This document shows, one piece after another, positions 17,768 through 26,136 of a stretch of DNA of 64,000 nt. The notes beneath the pieces are model-generated. The model saw nothing but the letters and a program-made list of their open reading frames with translations, had not been told where the DNA came from and ran no database searches. Source of the DNA: Klebsiella grimontii (lineage in GTDB: Bacteria; Pseudomonadota; Gammaproteobacteria; Enterobacterales; Enterobacteriaceae); NCBI RefSeq assembly GCF_900200035.1, contig NZ_FZTC01000006.1:1-64000 (forward strand). Reading direction: 5' to 3'. Every line of letters starts with the position of its first letter. Within the stretch, counting starts at the first letter, position 1. A program made the position numbers and the translations under genes.

Positions 17768-18037
17768 ATGTTTGAATCTTTGAAAACGTTGTGGAAAAAA
17801 GAGAGTCAACCACCGCAGGATTATGACGAACAGTCCCGTCAGCTGGCCGGGGAAATAGCCAGACTGGAAGCGGAACTACAGGGCAACCCGGCTAATGGCG
17901 AAATACAGAAAGCCTTAATGCTGATGTATAACCGGGCGCTGGCGGTGTATGCCAAAAGTAAGAGTCATCGGCAGGAGATAGATGCGCTCTTTGTGCGTAT
18001 TGATGAGTTACGCAATGTAATTCGCCGCAATATTTAG
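17768..18037 (+). CDS. Small charged helical protein of unknown function
   Basis: 89 residues, start ATG 17768 with GGGAGGAG upstream. It is predicted all-helical with a heptad-like stretch (QLAGEIARLEAELQG) and no signal peptide or membrane segment. It sits inside the PTS operon between aldolase and EIIA, 9 bp before the EIIA gene, so it is probably a genuine co-expressed gene. I do not recognise the family. It could be a small accessory or regulatory subunit of the PTS or kinase; that is speculation. Confidence 0.7.
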   Translation: MFESLKTLWKKESQPPQDYDEQSRQLAGEIARLEAELQGNPANGEIQKALMLMYNRALAVYAKSKSHRQEIDALFVRIDELRNVIRRNI

Positions 18038-18046
18038 GGAGTGATG

Positions 18047-18484
18047 ATGACGATAAAAGAACTGCTGATAGAGGCCGATGCGATTCAGGTCGGCGTCACG
18101 GAGTCCGACTGGCAGAAAGTGATCCATCTGGCGGCCAGCCCGCTGGTCGCGAAAGGGTATATCTCGGCGGATTACGGTCAGGCGGTAATCGATAATACCC
18201 TGAACCACGGCGCCTATTACGTTTTCGATGAAGGCGTCGCTATCCCCCACGCCAGGCCGGAATGTGGCGTCAGGCGTAACTGTTTTAGCCTGGTCGTGTT
18301 GGATAAGCCGATTCATTTTGCCGATAGCGAGAAGGCGGATATTGTCATTATGTTCGGCGCGCAGGACAGCAATGCCCATATTGAGGAGGGCATCCGGGCG
18401 ATTATCGCCCTGCTCGATAATAACGAGACCATGGCGAAGCTGCGGGCCGCCAGCAGCAGAGAGGAGGTCGTCGCGTTGTTATGA
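18047..18484 (+). CDS. PTS ascorbate/fructose-type IIA component
   Basis: About 145 residues with the PTS_EIIA_2 fold. His68 in EGVAIPHARPE is the phosphorylation site (UlaC/MtlA-like). Three starts are possible (GTG 18041, ATG 18044, ATG 18047); 18047 has the best spacing to AGGGAG. It supplies phosphate to the IIB at 15208. The kinase gene overlaps by 4 bp. Confidence 0.92.
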   Translation: MTIKELLIEADAIQVGVTESDWQKVIHLAASPLVAKGYISADYGQAVIDNTLNHGAYYVFDEGVAIPHARPECGVRRNCFSLVVLDKPIHFADSEKADIVIMFGAQDSNAHIEEGIRAIIALLDNNETMAKLRAASSREEVVALL

Positions 18485-19035
18485 ACAGACATCTCACACC
18501 CGGCTGCAAAACGGTGATTTTAATTAACGGCATTCCCGCCTCGGGCAAAAGCACCGTCACCCGGCAGCTATCGGCAACCTTCAATCTGCCGCAGCTGACT
18601 ATCGACGGTATTAAAGAGCCGTTTATGGCGTGCTTTAGCGAAATCGACAGATCTTTCAACCGGCAGCTGGGCTGCGCCGCTTATGAAGTCATCTGGTCGA
18701 TCGTCGGCCACGCTCCGGCAGGCTGTATCTGGTTAATCGACGCCTGGTTTGGTTTTCAGCCGCGCGAAACGTTGCAGCGGCAGCTGCAGCAGGCGGGCGT
18801 TGAAAAGGTTCTGGAGATCTGGAACCGCATCTCGCCCGAGCTTGCGGTGTCGCGCTATGCCAGCCGGTTGCAGGATCGCAGGCCGGGGCACCCGGGCGAA
18901 GAGTATCTCCCGGAGCTGGCTCAGCTGGCGCAGCGGGCGGAACCCATGCGGCTGGGGCCGGTGTTTACCGTCGATCAGCAAAAACCGCTGGAGATGGCGC
19001 CTGTTATCCGTTGGCTCGAAGTACAAATGCAGTAA
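18481..19035 (+). CDS. P-loop (CPT/shikimate-kinase-like) small-molecule kinase
   Basis: 184 residues. Walker A is GIPASGKST near residue 17-25, followed by the DGIKEPF substrate region typical of chloramphenicol-phosphotransferase-like and gluconokinase-like kinases. RYASRLQDRRPGHP is an arginine-rich lid. The 4-bp overlap with EIIA makes it the last gene of the operon. It may phosphorylate a pathway intermediate or an imported non-PTS sugar. The substrate is unknown. Confidence 0.8.
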   Translation: MNRHLTPGCKTVILINGIPASGKSTVTRQLSATFNLPQLTIDGIKEPFMACFSEIDRSFNRQLGCAAYEVIWSIVGHAPAGCIWLIDAWFGFQPRETLQRQLQQAGVEKVLEIWNRISPELAVSRYASRLQDRRPGHPGEEYLPELAQLAQRAEPMRLGPVFTVDQQKPLEMAPVIRWLEVQMQ

Positions 19036-19046
19036 TTCCTTAACTG

Positions 19047-19125
19047 CAGCTGCCCGGCGGCGCTTCGCTTTCGTGGCCTACAGGAATTGCGTAATTACTT
19101 GATATTTCGGGTTTCGTAGGCCGGG
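19047..19125. repeat. Degenerate REP/BIME-like intergenic repeat
   Basis: It contains GCCCGGCGGCGCTTCGCTTT ... GGCCTAC and, inverted, GTAGGCCGGGTCAGGCG. These are two REP-like halves in the convergent space between the kinase gene and azlD. Confidence 0.6.
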
Positions 19126-19449
19126 TCAGGCGATACCCGCTATCCGCAGCAGCGCCGTCGCCACGGCGGCGGCGATAATCACCACGATCAGCGGCATCTT
19201 GCGCCAGGCGAGGAACACCGCCAGGCCAACGCCCAGCACCCGCGCCATCCCGGCAAAATGTTCGCCCTCGTAAAAGGTGGTCGCCAGCGCCACGGAAAAG
19301 AGCAGTACCGTCGCCGCATCGGAGAGCAGCGCCTGGGAGCGCTCGGAAAACGCCAGCCGGCTGCCGAGCTTCGCTCCGCCTAAACGCATTAAGTAGGTGC
19401 CCAGCGACAAAATCGCAATACCGGCGATAAATAGCGTCATATTGCCCAT
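19126..19449 (-). CDS. azlD: AzlD-family small subunit of a branched-chain amino-acid exporter
   Basis: A 107-residue, four-helix membrane protein (TLFIAGIAILSLGTYLMRLGGAKLG start, WRKMPLIVVIIAAAVATALLR end) of the AzlD/YgaH family. Its start codon shares a base with the azlC stop, the usual azlCD arrangement. With AzlC it forms an exporter of branched-chain amino acids or analogues. Confidence 0.9.
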   Translation of the reverse strand: MGNMTLFIAGIAILSLGTYLMRLGGAKLGSRLAFSERSQALLSDAATVLLFSVALATTFYEGEHFAGMARVLGVGLAVFLAWRKMPLIVVIIAAAVATALLRIAGIA

Positions 19450-20108
19450 TATTTTTTCCTCGTCAGCAGGCCAAACAGCGACAGTAAAACCGGCAGACCA
19501 ACCGGCGCGAAAGGCACGGCGGCCAGCGATAGCGCCGCTCCGCTACAGGCGCGGATCAACGTGGTGCGGTTTTTAAAGGCCGGCACCACCAGCGCCAGAA
19601 GAATCGCCGGGAATACCGCATCGAGGCCAATGGTCTCCGGCGCCGGGAGCAGCTTGCCGACGCCCGCGCCTAACAACGCGCCCAACGGCCAGATCAGCGC
19701 CACGCCCAGGCCGCACAGCCAGTAGGCGGCCCGCCGCTGCTCGGGGGTTTTCTGCGACAGACCAAACACTACGCTTTCATCGTTCATGATGTGGCAGCCG
19801 AGGAAGCTGGCGGCGCGCTGGCCGACCAGGTCGCGCACCGTTACGCCGAAGGGAATATGGCGCGCGTTGACCAGCAGCCCGGCCGCCGCCGCCGCCAGCG
19901 GGTTGCCGCCGCTGGCGACAATGCCGATAAACATAAACTCTGAAGCGCCCGCCAGGACGCAAACCGAAAGCACAAAGGGGACCCAAATCGGGAAGCCGTA
20001 GGCGACGGCCAACGAGCCGTAGGACATCCCGACGATGCCTACCGCGAGGCAGACTAAAACAATTGCTCTGAGGGTGTCGCCCTTAAGCGCGGCGAAGTGC
20101 TGTTTCAT
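19449..20108 (-). CDS. azlC: AzlC-family branched-chain amino-acid exporter large subunit
   Basis: 219 residues from ATG 20108 (MKQHFAALKGDTLRA); the open frame upstream to 20198 runs into the operator region and is not coding. Family motifs: GMSYGSLAVAYGF, AGASEFMFIG, LLVNARHIPFGVTVRDL, HIMNDESV. Like E. coli YgaZ/AzlC it exports L-valine-type substrates with AzlD. It is divergently transcribed from a XRE-cupin regulator that probably controls it. Confidence 0.92.
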   Translation of the reverse strand: MKQHFAALKGDTLRAIVLVCLAVGIVGMSYGSLAVAYGFPIWVPFVLSVCVLAGASEFMFIGIVASGGNPLAAAAAGLLVNARHIPFGVTVRDLVGQRAASFLGCHIMNDESVVFGLSQKTPEQRRAAYWLCGLGVALIWPLGALLGAGVGKLLPAPETIGLDAVFPAILLALVVPAFKNRTTLIRACSGAALSLAAVPFAPVGLPVLLSLFGLLTRKK

Positions 20109-20138
20109 ACTCTTTAGCCATATCGAACGAATTTCCAT

Positions 20139-20186
20139 TATAATGAACGTAACAGAATCGCATTTCAAGACGAACGAATCGTTCGT
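20139..20186 (+). promoter_or_regulatory. azlC/XRE-cupin operator and -10 region
   Basis: The 17-bp palindrome ACGAACGA-A-TCGTTCGT (20170-20186) has perfect 8-bp arms. A related half-site TCGAACGAAT lies at about 20123-20132. A TATAAT at 20139-20144 could serve either strand. This layout suggests the adjacent XRE-cupin protein binds between the two genes. Confidence 0.65.
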
Positions 20187-20208
20187 TATAAAAAACACGG
20201 AGGGCTGT

Positions 20209-20757
20209 ATGACTCAGCCAATTAGCCTGATTGCCAAAAGCCTGGTACGTGAGCGCGCGCGCACCGGCCTTTCCCTTGCCGAAGTTGCGCGGCGGGCGGG
20301 AATTGCCAAATCAACGTTATCGCAGCTGGAATCCGGCAACGGCAACCCGAGCCTGGAAACCCTCTGGGCGCTGTGCGTGGCCCTTGATATTCCCTTTGCC
20401 CGGCTGCTGGAGCCGCAGGTCAACACCACGCAGGTTATCCGCCGCGGCGAGGGGACGAAGGTGGTCGCCGAGCAGGCGAACTATCAGGCGATTTTGCTGG
20501 CCGCCTGCCCGCCGGGCGCCCGGCGCGATATCTATCTTCTGCTGACTCAGCCGGGCGCGGACCGCATTTCCCACCCCCATCCGCCGGGTTCGGTGGAGCA
20601 TATTATTGTCACCCAGGGGCGGGCGCGGGTCGGCCTGACGGAAGCGCCGGAAGAGCTGGGGGAAGGCGATTACATCTGCTATCCCGCCGATCGGCAGCAC
20701 GTTTTCCAGGCGCTGGAGCCGGACACCCAGGCGCTGCTGATTGCCGAGCAGAACTAA
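20209..20757 (+). CDS. XRE-family regulator with C-terminal cupin domain
   Basis: 182 residues from ATG 20209 (GGAGG 6 bp upstream). The N-terminal HTH (about 11-65: LAEVARRAGIAKSTLSQLESGNGNPS) is followed by a cupin (about 75-180, SHPHPPGSVEHIIVTQGRARVGL) likely to bind the effector. HTH-cupin proteins often govern neighbouring transport genes; here azlCD are divergent, with a palindrome between. The effector, perhaps a branched-chain amino acid, is inferred. Confidence 0.9.
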   Translation: MTQPISLIAKSLVRERARTGLSLAEVARRAGIAKSTLSQLESGNGNPSLETLWALCVALDIPFARLLEPQVNTTQVIRRGEGTKVVAEQANYQAILLAACPPGARRDIYLLLTQPGADRISHPHPPGSVEHIIVTQGRARVGLTEAPEELGEGDYICYPADRQHVFQALEPDTQALLIAEQN

Positions 20758-20762
20758 ATTTA

Positions 20763-20803
20763 ATAACATTCTGCGCATTTATTCGTAATCCGCAGAATGT
20801 TAT
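20763..20803. terminator. 13-bp perfect inverted repeat after the XRE-cupin gene
   Basis: ATAACATTCTGCG and CGCAGAATGTTAT flank a 15-nt loop, 5 bp after the stop codon. There is no T tract, so it is a 3' hairpin of uncertain type (Rho-independent-like stem or protein site). Confidence 0.5.
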
Positions 20804-20986
20804 GTCGTTATATATGTTAATGATATATATATTATTTTACTTCCTATAGAACCGGGAATATCGCTTTTCCGTTTATTCTTTTTCTTCATTTTTGTTTGCT
20901 TCCGTTTCGTCTGGAAACATGGGATTGATGTCACTCTTCCACCCTTAGGTGGTTCGTATACTGCAACGGTGATATCGGGGTTAATT

Positions 20987-22198
20987 ATGTTTCTTGAAGA
21001 ACGTAGAAAGTCTATTTTACGATATTTAGATGAACATGAACGTGGTTATGTTAATTATTTTTCTGCTCATTTTAATGTCACGAAAGAAACGATTCGCAGT
21101 GATTTAAATACTCTTGCGGCGATGGGCTTGGTGCAGCGCTGTTATGGCGGAGCAATTATTTCGCGCCGTAGTTTGCAGGCGGAACTTATTTCTGAAACCG
21201 GTGATAGTTTTGAGGTGCTGCTGCAACCTCTTAATCACCGTAAATCACCAGGCGATGAGCGACAAAAAGGAAAAGTTATGCAGGGTAAGGTATGTGTATT
21301 TGGCTCGTTCAACGTTGACATTGTGGCGAAGGTGGAACGCTTCCCGCGAGGCGGTGAATCGCTAATGGCGCTGGGTAGCAGCCTGGGACCGGGAGGGAAA
21401 GGTGCAAACCAGGCAACGGCCGCCAGTAAAGCCGGTGCTCAGGTGCATTTTGTTGCCAAGGTGGGTAAAGATCAGTTCAGTCATTTAGCAGCAGATCATT
21501 TAACTCGCTCTGCAATTCACTCTTACACGCTTTATCAGTCAGAGAGTGAACCAACCGGTAATGCGATTATTTATGTTTCTCAGGAAAACGGCGAAAATAT
21601 GATTGCTATTTATTCCGGGGCAAATACTACTATTACCTATAGTGAAATTCAGAAAATTATTCCGGAATTATCTTCATCAGATGTTTTATTGGTTCAGCTG
21701 GAAAATAATTTCGATGCTACTCATTCACTAATCAAGATAGCGCATGAGCTGGGTAAGCAAGTTATTCTTAATCCCGCCCCCTATTCTGCTGAAATTATCC
21801 CCAGCATCCCCTTTGTAGATGTCATTACGCCGAATGAAACGGAAGCATCTTTATTATCGGGAATCGACATTAGCGATTTTGATACGGCAAAAGAAGCGGC
21901 GCTACGTATCGCCAGACTCGGCGCTAAAAAAGTGCTGATTACGATGGGGTCGCGCGGTGCGCTGCTGCTGGATAACCACCAGTTCAGTCATATACGCGCT
22001 TTCCCAGCCGTCACCGTGGATACCACCGGTGCCGGCGATGCTTTCAACGGTGCGCTGGCCGCATCGCTTGCCGCCGGAAATAGTCTGGTGCAGGCCGCTA
22101 CCTGGGCCTCCGCCTTCGCCTCTCTGGCCGTGGAGCTGGAAGGGGCATCCAATATGCCTGAATTTGAACAGGCAAACGCACGACTCCGTACCCTCTGA
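20987..22198 (+). CDS. DeoR-type HTH fused to a PfkB/ribokinase domain
   Basis: 403 residues from ATG 20987. Residues 1-60 are a DeoR winged helix (MFLEERRKSILRYLDEHERG, VTKETIRSDLNTL, GLVQRCYGGAI). After a linker, about residues 95-403 form a PfkB sugar kinase: GSFNVDIVAKVERFPRGGES, GPGGKGANQA, VITPNETEASLLSG and the catalytic DTTGAGDAFNGALA. The DeoR effector domain is replaced by the kinase, so the enzyme may sense its own substrate and control its own operon. It heads an operon with an aldolase of the NAL family, a YhcH protein and an MFS importer. Confidence 0.92.
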   Translation: MFLEERRKSILRYLDEHERGYVNYFSAHFNVTKETIRSDLNTLAAMGLVQRCYGGAIISRRSLQAELISETGDSFEVLLQPLNHRKSPGDERQKGKVMQGKVCVFGSFNVDIVAKVERFPRGGESLMALGSSLGPGGKGANQATAASKAGAQVHFVAKVGKDQFSHLAADHLTRSAIHSYTLYQSESEPTGNAIIYVSQENGENMIAIYSGANTTITYSEIQKIIPELSSSDVLLVQLENNFDATHSLIKIAHELGKQVILNPAPYSAEIIPSIPFVDVITPNETEASLLSGIDISDFDTAKEAALRIARLGAKKVLITMGSRGALLLDNHQFSHIRAFPAVTVDTTGAGDAFNGALAASLAAGNSLVQAATWASAFASLAVELEGASNMPEFEQANARLRTL

Positions 22199-22215
22199 AC
22201 TCAGGAAAAAACAAT

Positions 22216-23139
22216 ATGAAAACGATTAACGGTATTGTCCCAGTAATGCTGACGCCATTTGCCGCTGACGAACGGATAGATTATCCGGTGCTGGCGAAAT
22301 TAATCGACTGGTATCTGGAGAAGGGCGTTGATGCGCTGTTTGCCGTCTGTCAATCAAGCGAAATGCAGTTCCTTTCCTTAGAAGAACGCGTTGAGCTGGC
22401 GCGTTTTGTGGTACAGCGCGTTAACGGCCGCATTCCCGTTATCGCTTCTGGCCATATCAGTGATGATATTGAAGCGCAAAAAGCCGAGCTGCTGGCGATG
22501 GCGCAGACCGGTATTGATGCCCTGGTGCTGGTGACTAACCATCTCGATCCGCGTAATGAGGGGAGCGACGTTTTCTATGCAGTGCTGAATACGTTGCTGG
22601 AAACGCTGCCAGCCTCGCTACCGCTCGGCCTTTACGAGTGTCCGGCGCCTTATCGCCGGTTGCTTACCGATGATGAATTTACATGGTGCGCCAATAGCGG
22701 GCGCTTCGTTGTGCTGAAGGATGTGAGCTGCGATCTACCGACCGTTGAACGTCGCGTACGTCTGGCGCAGGGCACGCCGCTCAACGTCATTAACGCCAAC
22801 GCGGCGATTGCCTGGCCAGCGATTTTGGCGGGCTCACAGGGCTTTAGCGGTGTGTTTACCAACTTTCACCCTGAACTATATAGCTGGCTGTGGCGAGAGG
22901 GGAAAAACCAACGCGCACTGGCCGATGAACTGGCGATTTTCCTCTCTCTGGGGGCGGTGAGCGAAACGCTGGGCTATCCGAAAAACGCCAAAATCTACCA
23001 TCAGCGTCTGGGGACTTTCGACAGTATCACCTGCCGGGTTAATAAAGATGATGTGCTGAATAAGTACTGGGGGCTGACGGTGATTCTCGACCAGATTCGC
23101 GCCGGAACCGAACAGTGGCGTCAGCGTATCGTGGGCTAA
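22216..23139 (+). CDS. DHDPS/N-acetylneuraminate-lyase-family aldolase
   Basis: 307 residues, (beta/alpha)8 barrel family. The Schiff-base lysine is in FVVLKDVSCD (about residue 165) and the catalytic tyrosine in LGLYECPAPY (about 138). The usual GTTGE loop is replaced by QSSEMQFLS, pointing away from DapA and toward a 2-keto-3-deoxy sugar-acid aldolase (YagE/YjhH-like). It starts 17 bp after the kinase gene. The reaction is probably cleavage of a 2-keto-3-deoxy acid to pyruvate plus an aldehyde. Confidence 0.88.
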   Translation: MKTINGIVPVMLTPFAADERIDYPVLAKLIDWYLEKGVDALFAVCQSSEMQFLSLEERVELARFVVQRVNGRIPVIASGHISDDIEAQKAELLAMAQTGIDALVLVTNHLDPRNEGSDVFYAVLNTLLETLPASLPLGLYECPAPYRRLLTDDEFTWCANSGRFVVLKDVSCDLPTVERRVRLAQGTPLNVINANAAIAWPAILAGSQGFSGVFTNFHPELYSWLWREGKNQRALADELAIFLSLGAVSETLGYPKNAKIYHQRLGTFDSITCRVNKDDVLNKYWGLTVILDQIRAGTEQWRQRIVG

Positions 23140-23154
23140 GCGGAGGATGCCATT

Positions 23155-23646
23155 ATGATCGTAACCAGTCTGAAGGCATGGCCCGCACAGTCGATGGCTT
23201 ATCATCCGGTTATTCGCCAGGCGCTGGCTTTTCTTGCAGAGCAAGATTTTCAGGATTTCACGCTGGGAAAAATCGACCTGATCCCTGACCGACTCTTTTG
23301 CCTGCTACAGGAGATGGATAGCATGCCTTTTGCCGAGGCTCGTCCGGAATCGCACCGTCAGTTTATCGATATTCAGTACCTGATTTCAGGCCATGAGCGT
23401 ATGGGCGTCAGCCGCGTGGAAAGCGGTCTGCATACCGTTGTGGATGATCGAACGCCGCAGCAGGACATCATGTTCTGGCGGGTAGAAGAAGCAGAGACGC
23501 AGGTAACGTTAACCCCCGGTATGTTCGCGATTTTCTTCCCGGAAGATATTCATCGCCCCTGCTGCCATCCTCTGGGCGGTGGTGTTAGCCATCTGCGCAA
23601 AGCGGTCATCAAAATCGATCGCGCATTACTGGAGGTATCGGCATGA
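23155..23646 (+). CDS. YhcH/YjgK/YiaL-family cupin protein
   Basis: 163 residues of the DUF386 family: HRQFIDIQYLISGHE, FFPEDIHRPCCHP and the C-terminal KAVIKI strand carry the conserved metal-binding His/Glu. Relatives (NanQ/YhcH, YiaL) are sugar anomerases or unassigned enzymes in sialic-acid and keto-sugar operons. It overlaps the MFS gene by 4 bp. A mutarotase role in sugar-acid breakdown is inferred. Confidence 0.88.
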   Translation: MIVTSLKAWPAQSMAYHPVIRQALAFLAEQDFQDFTLGKIDLIPDRLFCLLQEMDSMPFAEARPESHRQFIDIQYLISGHERMGVSRVESGLHTVVDDRTPQQDIMFWRVEEAETQVTLTPGMFAIFFPEDIHRPCCHPLGGGVSHLRKAVIKIDRALLEVSA

Positions 23647-24920
23647 GCACCGTGAATCAGACTTCCTCGGCGGTAATCGAGCCGCCGAAACTCTCTCGCC
23701 GGCGCTGGGGGATTATTTTGATTTTGCTGCTGGCTGCGGTGGTGAACTATCTTGACCGCGCCAACCTGAGTATTGCTAATACCACCATTTCGAAGGAGTT
23801 TGGTTTCTCCGGAACCGAAATGGGTCTGCTGCTATCGGCGTTTCTCTGGCCTTATGCGCTGGCAAACCTGCCGGCCGGCTGGCTGGTCGACCGTTTCGGC
23901 CCAAAGAAGATGTTCACCGGCGCGCTGACGCTATGGTCTGCCGTGACCTTTCTGATGGGATTTGTGAATACCTATAGTTTCTTCTACGGCCTGCGGGTGC
24001 TGCTGGGGGTGGCAGAGTCGCCGTTCTTTACCTCTGGTATCAAGATCACCCAAAGCTGGTTTTCGGATAAAGAGCGCGGCCTGCCGACATCGATCATCAA
24101 TACGGGTTCGCAAATCGCTAACGCCATCGCGCCGCCGCTGCTGACGCTTCTGCTGCTGTGGGTTGGCTGGCGCGGGATGTTTATCGCCGTGGGTCTGCTG
24201 GGTATACCGTTGATTCTGGCGTGGCTGAAGTTTTATCGCGATCCGGATGCGCGGGAAGCGATGCTGATCCACACCGGTAAGGTGGTGATGGCTGAGGCCG
24301 ATAAGCCACAGGTTAGCTGGGGCGAGCTGTTTCGCAATAAAACGACCTGGTTCATGATCTCCGGCAACTTCTGCATCATGTTTACTATCTGGGTTTATCT
24401 GACGTGGCTGCCGGGTTATCTGGAAACGTCGCTGGGATTCAGCCTGAAGCAGACGGGCTTTATTGCCTCGATTCCATTCTTTGCCGGTATTCTTGGCGTC
24501 CTTTGCGGCGGGATGCTCTCTGACCGTCTGGTGCGTAGAGGGATTAATGCGGTAACGGCGCGGAAGGTGCCTATTGTGGTGGGGGCGGCAATGGCGGCCT
24601 GTTTTGTGATGCCAATTCCGTTTGTCAGCAACAGCGGTACCGCGATTACGCTACTGACGCTGGGCTATTTCTGCTCGCAAATGCCGTCCGGGGTTATTTG
24701 GGCGCTGGCGGCGGATATGGCGCCCAAAGAGCAGGTCGCTTCTCTCGGTGCGATCCAGAACTTTGGCGGTTTTCTCGGTGCAGCGCTGGCGCCGGTGATC
24801 ACGGGGATTATCCTTGATGCTACCGGTCAGTTCACCAATGTCTTTATTCTCGGCGGCTGCCTGCTGTTCCTTGGCGCCTGTCTCTATGGCTTCTTTGTGC
24901 GTAAACCGCTGGCGCAGTAG
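23643..24920 (+). CDS. MFS transporter, anion:cation symporter family (sugar acid)
   Basis: 425 residues, 12 membrane segments. It has the ACS-family signatures NYLDRANLSIANTTISKEFGFS near the N-terminus, RVLLGVAESPFF in TM4-5 and SDKERGLPTSIIN. This subgroup (GudP, ExuT, GarP, DgoT) imports hexuronates, aldarates and galactonate with protons. As the last gene of the kinase-aldolase operon it probably imports the sugar acid that the operon degrades. Specificity is inferred. Confidence 0.9.
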   Translation: MSTVNQTSSAVIEPPKLSRRRWGIILILLLAAVVNYLDRANLSIANTTISKEFGFSGTEMGLLLSAFLWPYALANLPAGWLVDRFGPKKMFTGALTLWSAVTFLMGFVNTYSFFYGLRVLLGVAESPFFTSGIKITQSWFSDKERGLPTSIINTGSQIANAIAPPLLTLLLLWVGWRGMFIAVGLLGIPLILAWLKFYRDPDAREAMLIHTGKVVMAEADKPQVSWGELFRNKTTWFMISGNFCIMFTIWVYLTWLPGYLETSLGFSLKQTGFIASIPFFAGILGVLCGGMLSDRLVRRGINAVTARKVPIVVGAAMAACFVMPIPFVSNSGTAITLLTLGYFCSQMPSGVIWALAADMAPKEQVASLGAIQNFGGFLGAALAPVITGIILDATGQFTNVFILGGCLLFLGACLYGFFVRKPLAQ

Positions 24921-24931
24921 TTTTTCCTCAG

Positions 24932-24957
24932 GACAAAGCGCCGAATGGCGCTTTGTC
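24932..24957 (+). terminator. Hairpin after the MFS gene
   Basis: GACAAAGCGCC-GAAT-GGCGCTTTGTC is an 11-bp perfect stem, 11 bp after the stop, without a strong T tract downstream. Confidence 0.75.
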
Positions 24958-25026
24958 GCTGTTGCTGGACGCCATGCCCGTATTGCGGGACACTAGCCGC
25001 ATTCTTCCGCGAAGACAGGCATACCT

Positions 25027-26022
25027 ATGTCGCTGAAAGCCATTGCTAAAGAACTTGGGATCTCGGTAACGACCGTCAGCCGCGCGTTAAACGGCTATGA
25101 CGACGTGTCGCAGGAGACGCGCGCCCGCGTGGAAGCGGAAGCCCAGCGCCGCGGATATCGCCCCAATACTTTCGCTCGTCGCCTGAAGATGGGCAAAATC
25201 GACGCCGTCGGCCTCGTTTTCCCCGTGCGCCCCGCGCCGCTGAATAACAACGTCTTTCTCGAAATGGTGGGCGAAATCAGCCACGAACTGGCGAGCTACG
25301 AGATTGATTTACTGCTGATTGCCGACGATGAACAGGCCGATAAGCACGGCTATATGCGTATGGTGCAGAGCCGCCGCGTCGATGCGCTGATCGTCGCGCA
25401 TACGCTCGATGACGACCCGCGCCTGATTCAACTGCTCTCCGCCGGCTTTCCTTTTCTGGCGCTGGGCCGCAGCCGCCTGCCGCAGCCCTACGCCTGGTTT
25501 GATTTCGATAACCAGGCGGGAACGTATCGCGCCACCCGCCACCTGATTAGCCAGGGGCACCGACGCATCGCGCTGCTGAGCGAAAATAACAATCAGGCTT
25601 TTATTACCCAGCGCCGCAACGGTTATCTGCAGGCGCTGCGCGAAGCGGGCCTGGCGGATACCTGGCTGCGCAGCGTGCCGCCCACCCGCCGCGGCGGGTT
25701 TCAGGCAACCATGGAACTGCTGCGCTTGCCTGAACCGCCAACGGCGATTGTCACCGATTGCAATACTCACGGCGACGGCGCGGCGATGGCCCTGGCTCAA
25801 CTGGGGCGTCTGACTGGCGATAACCGTGTTGCATTAGTGGTTTACGACGGTTTACCGCAGGATAGCATCATTGAAACTCCGGTTGGCGCGGTGATTCAAT
25901 CCACCCGCCAGGGTGTGGGTCGCCAGATAGCCAGCATGGTTCGCCGCTTAATCGCCGGTGACGATCTCGCCTCGCTCCAGGTGCTCTGGCAGCCTGAATT
26001 TATCTCCGGCGAAACCGCCTGA
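25027..26022 (+). CDS. rafR: LacI-family repressor of the raffinose operon
   Basis: 331 residues. The N-terminal LacI HTH (LKAIAKELGISVTTVSRALNGYDDVS) and hinge (RRGYRPNTFARRLKMGK) precede a periplasmic-binding-like sensor. It lies immediately upstream of rafA on the same strand, with twin palindromic operators in between, as in the known raf operon of plasmid pRSD2. The inducer in that system is melibiose or raffinose. Identification combines family, position and operators. Confidence 0.87.
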   Translation: MSLKAIAKELGISVTTVSRALNGYDDVSQETRARVEAEAQRRGYRPNTFARRLKMGKIDAVGLVFPVRPAPLNNNVFLEMVGEISHELASYEIDLLLIADDEQADKHGYMRMVQSRRVDALIVAHTLDDDPRLIQLLSAGFPFLALGRSRLPQPYAWFDFDNQAGTYRATRHLISQGHRRIALLSENNNQAFITQRRNGYLQALREAGLADTWLRSVPPTRRGGFQATMELLRLPEPPTAIVTDCNTHGDGAAMALAQLGRLTGDNRVALVVYDGLPQDSIIETPVGAVIQSTRQGVGRQIASMVRRLIAGDDLASLQVLWQPEFISGETA

Positions 26023-26064
26023 TTTCCCGCCCGTCAGATTAATTTCCTGAACTCGATCACGGAT

Positions 26065-26099
26065 CCGAAACGTTTTGGTTGGCGTCCGAAACGTTTCGG
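26065..26099 (+). promoter_or_regulatory. Twin RafR operators O1 and O2
   Basis: CCGAAACGTTTTGG (O1, 26065-26078, one mismatch) and CCGAAACGTTTCGG (O2, 26086-26099, perfect; TCCG...CGGA extends it to 16 bp). Centres are 21 bp apart, two helical turns. They lie 38-72 bp upstream of rafA and match the known twin raf operators bound by RafR. Confidence 0.88.
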
Positions 26100-26136
26100 A
26101 TCAACAGTAAGACATTCCTTGTTGTGGAGATGTCTA

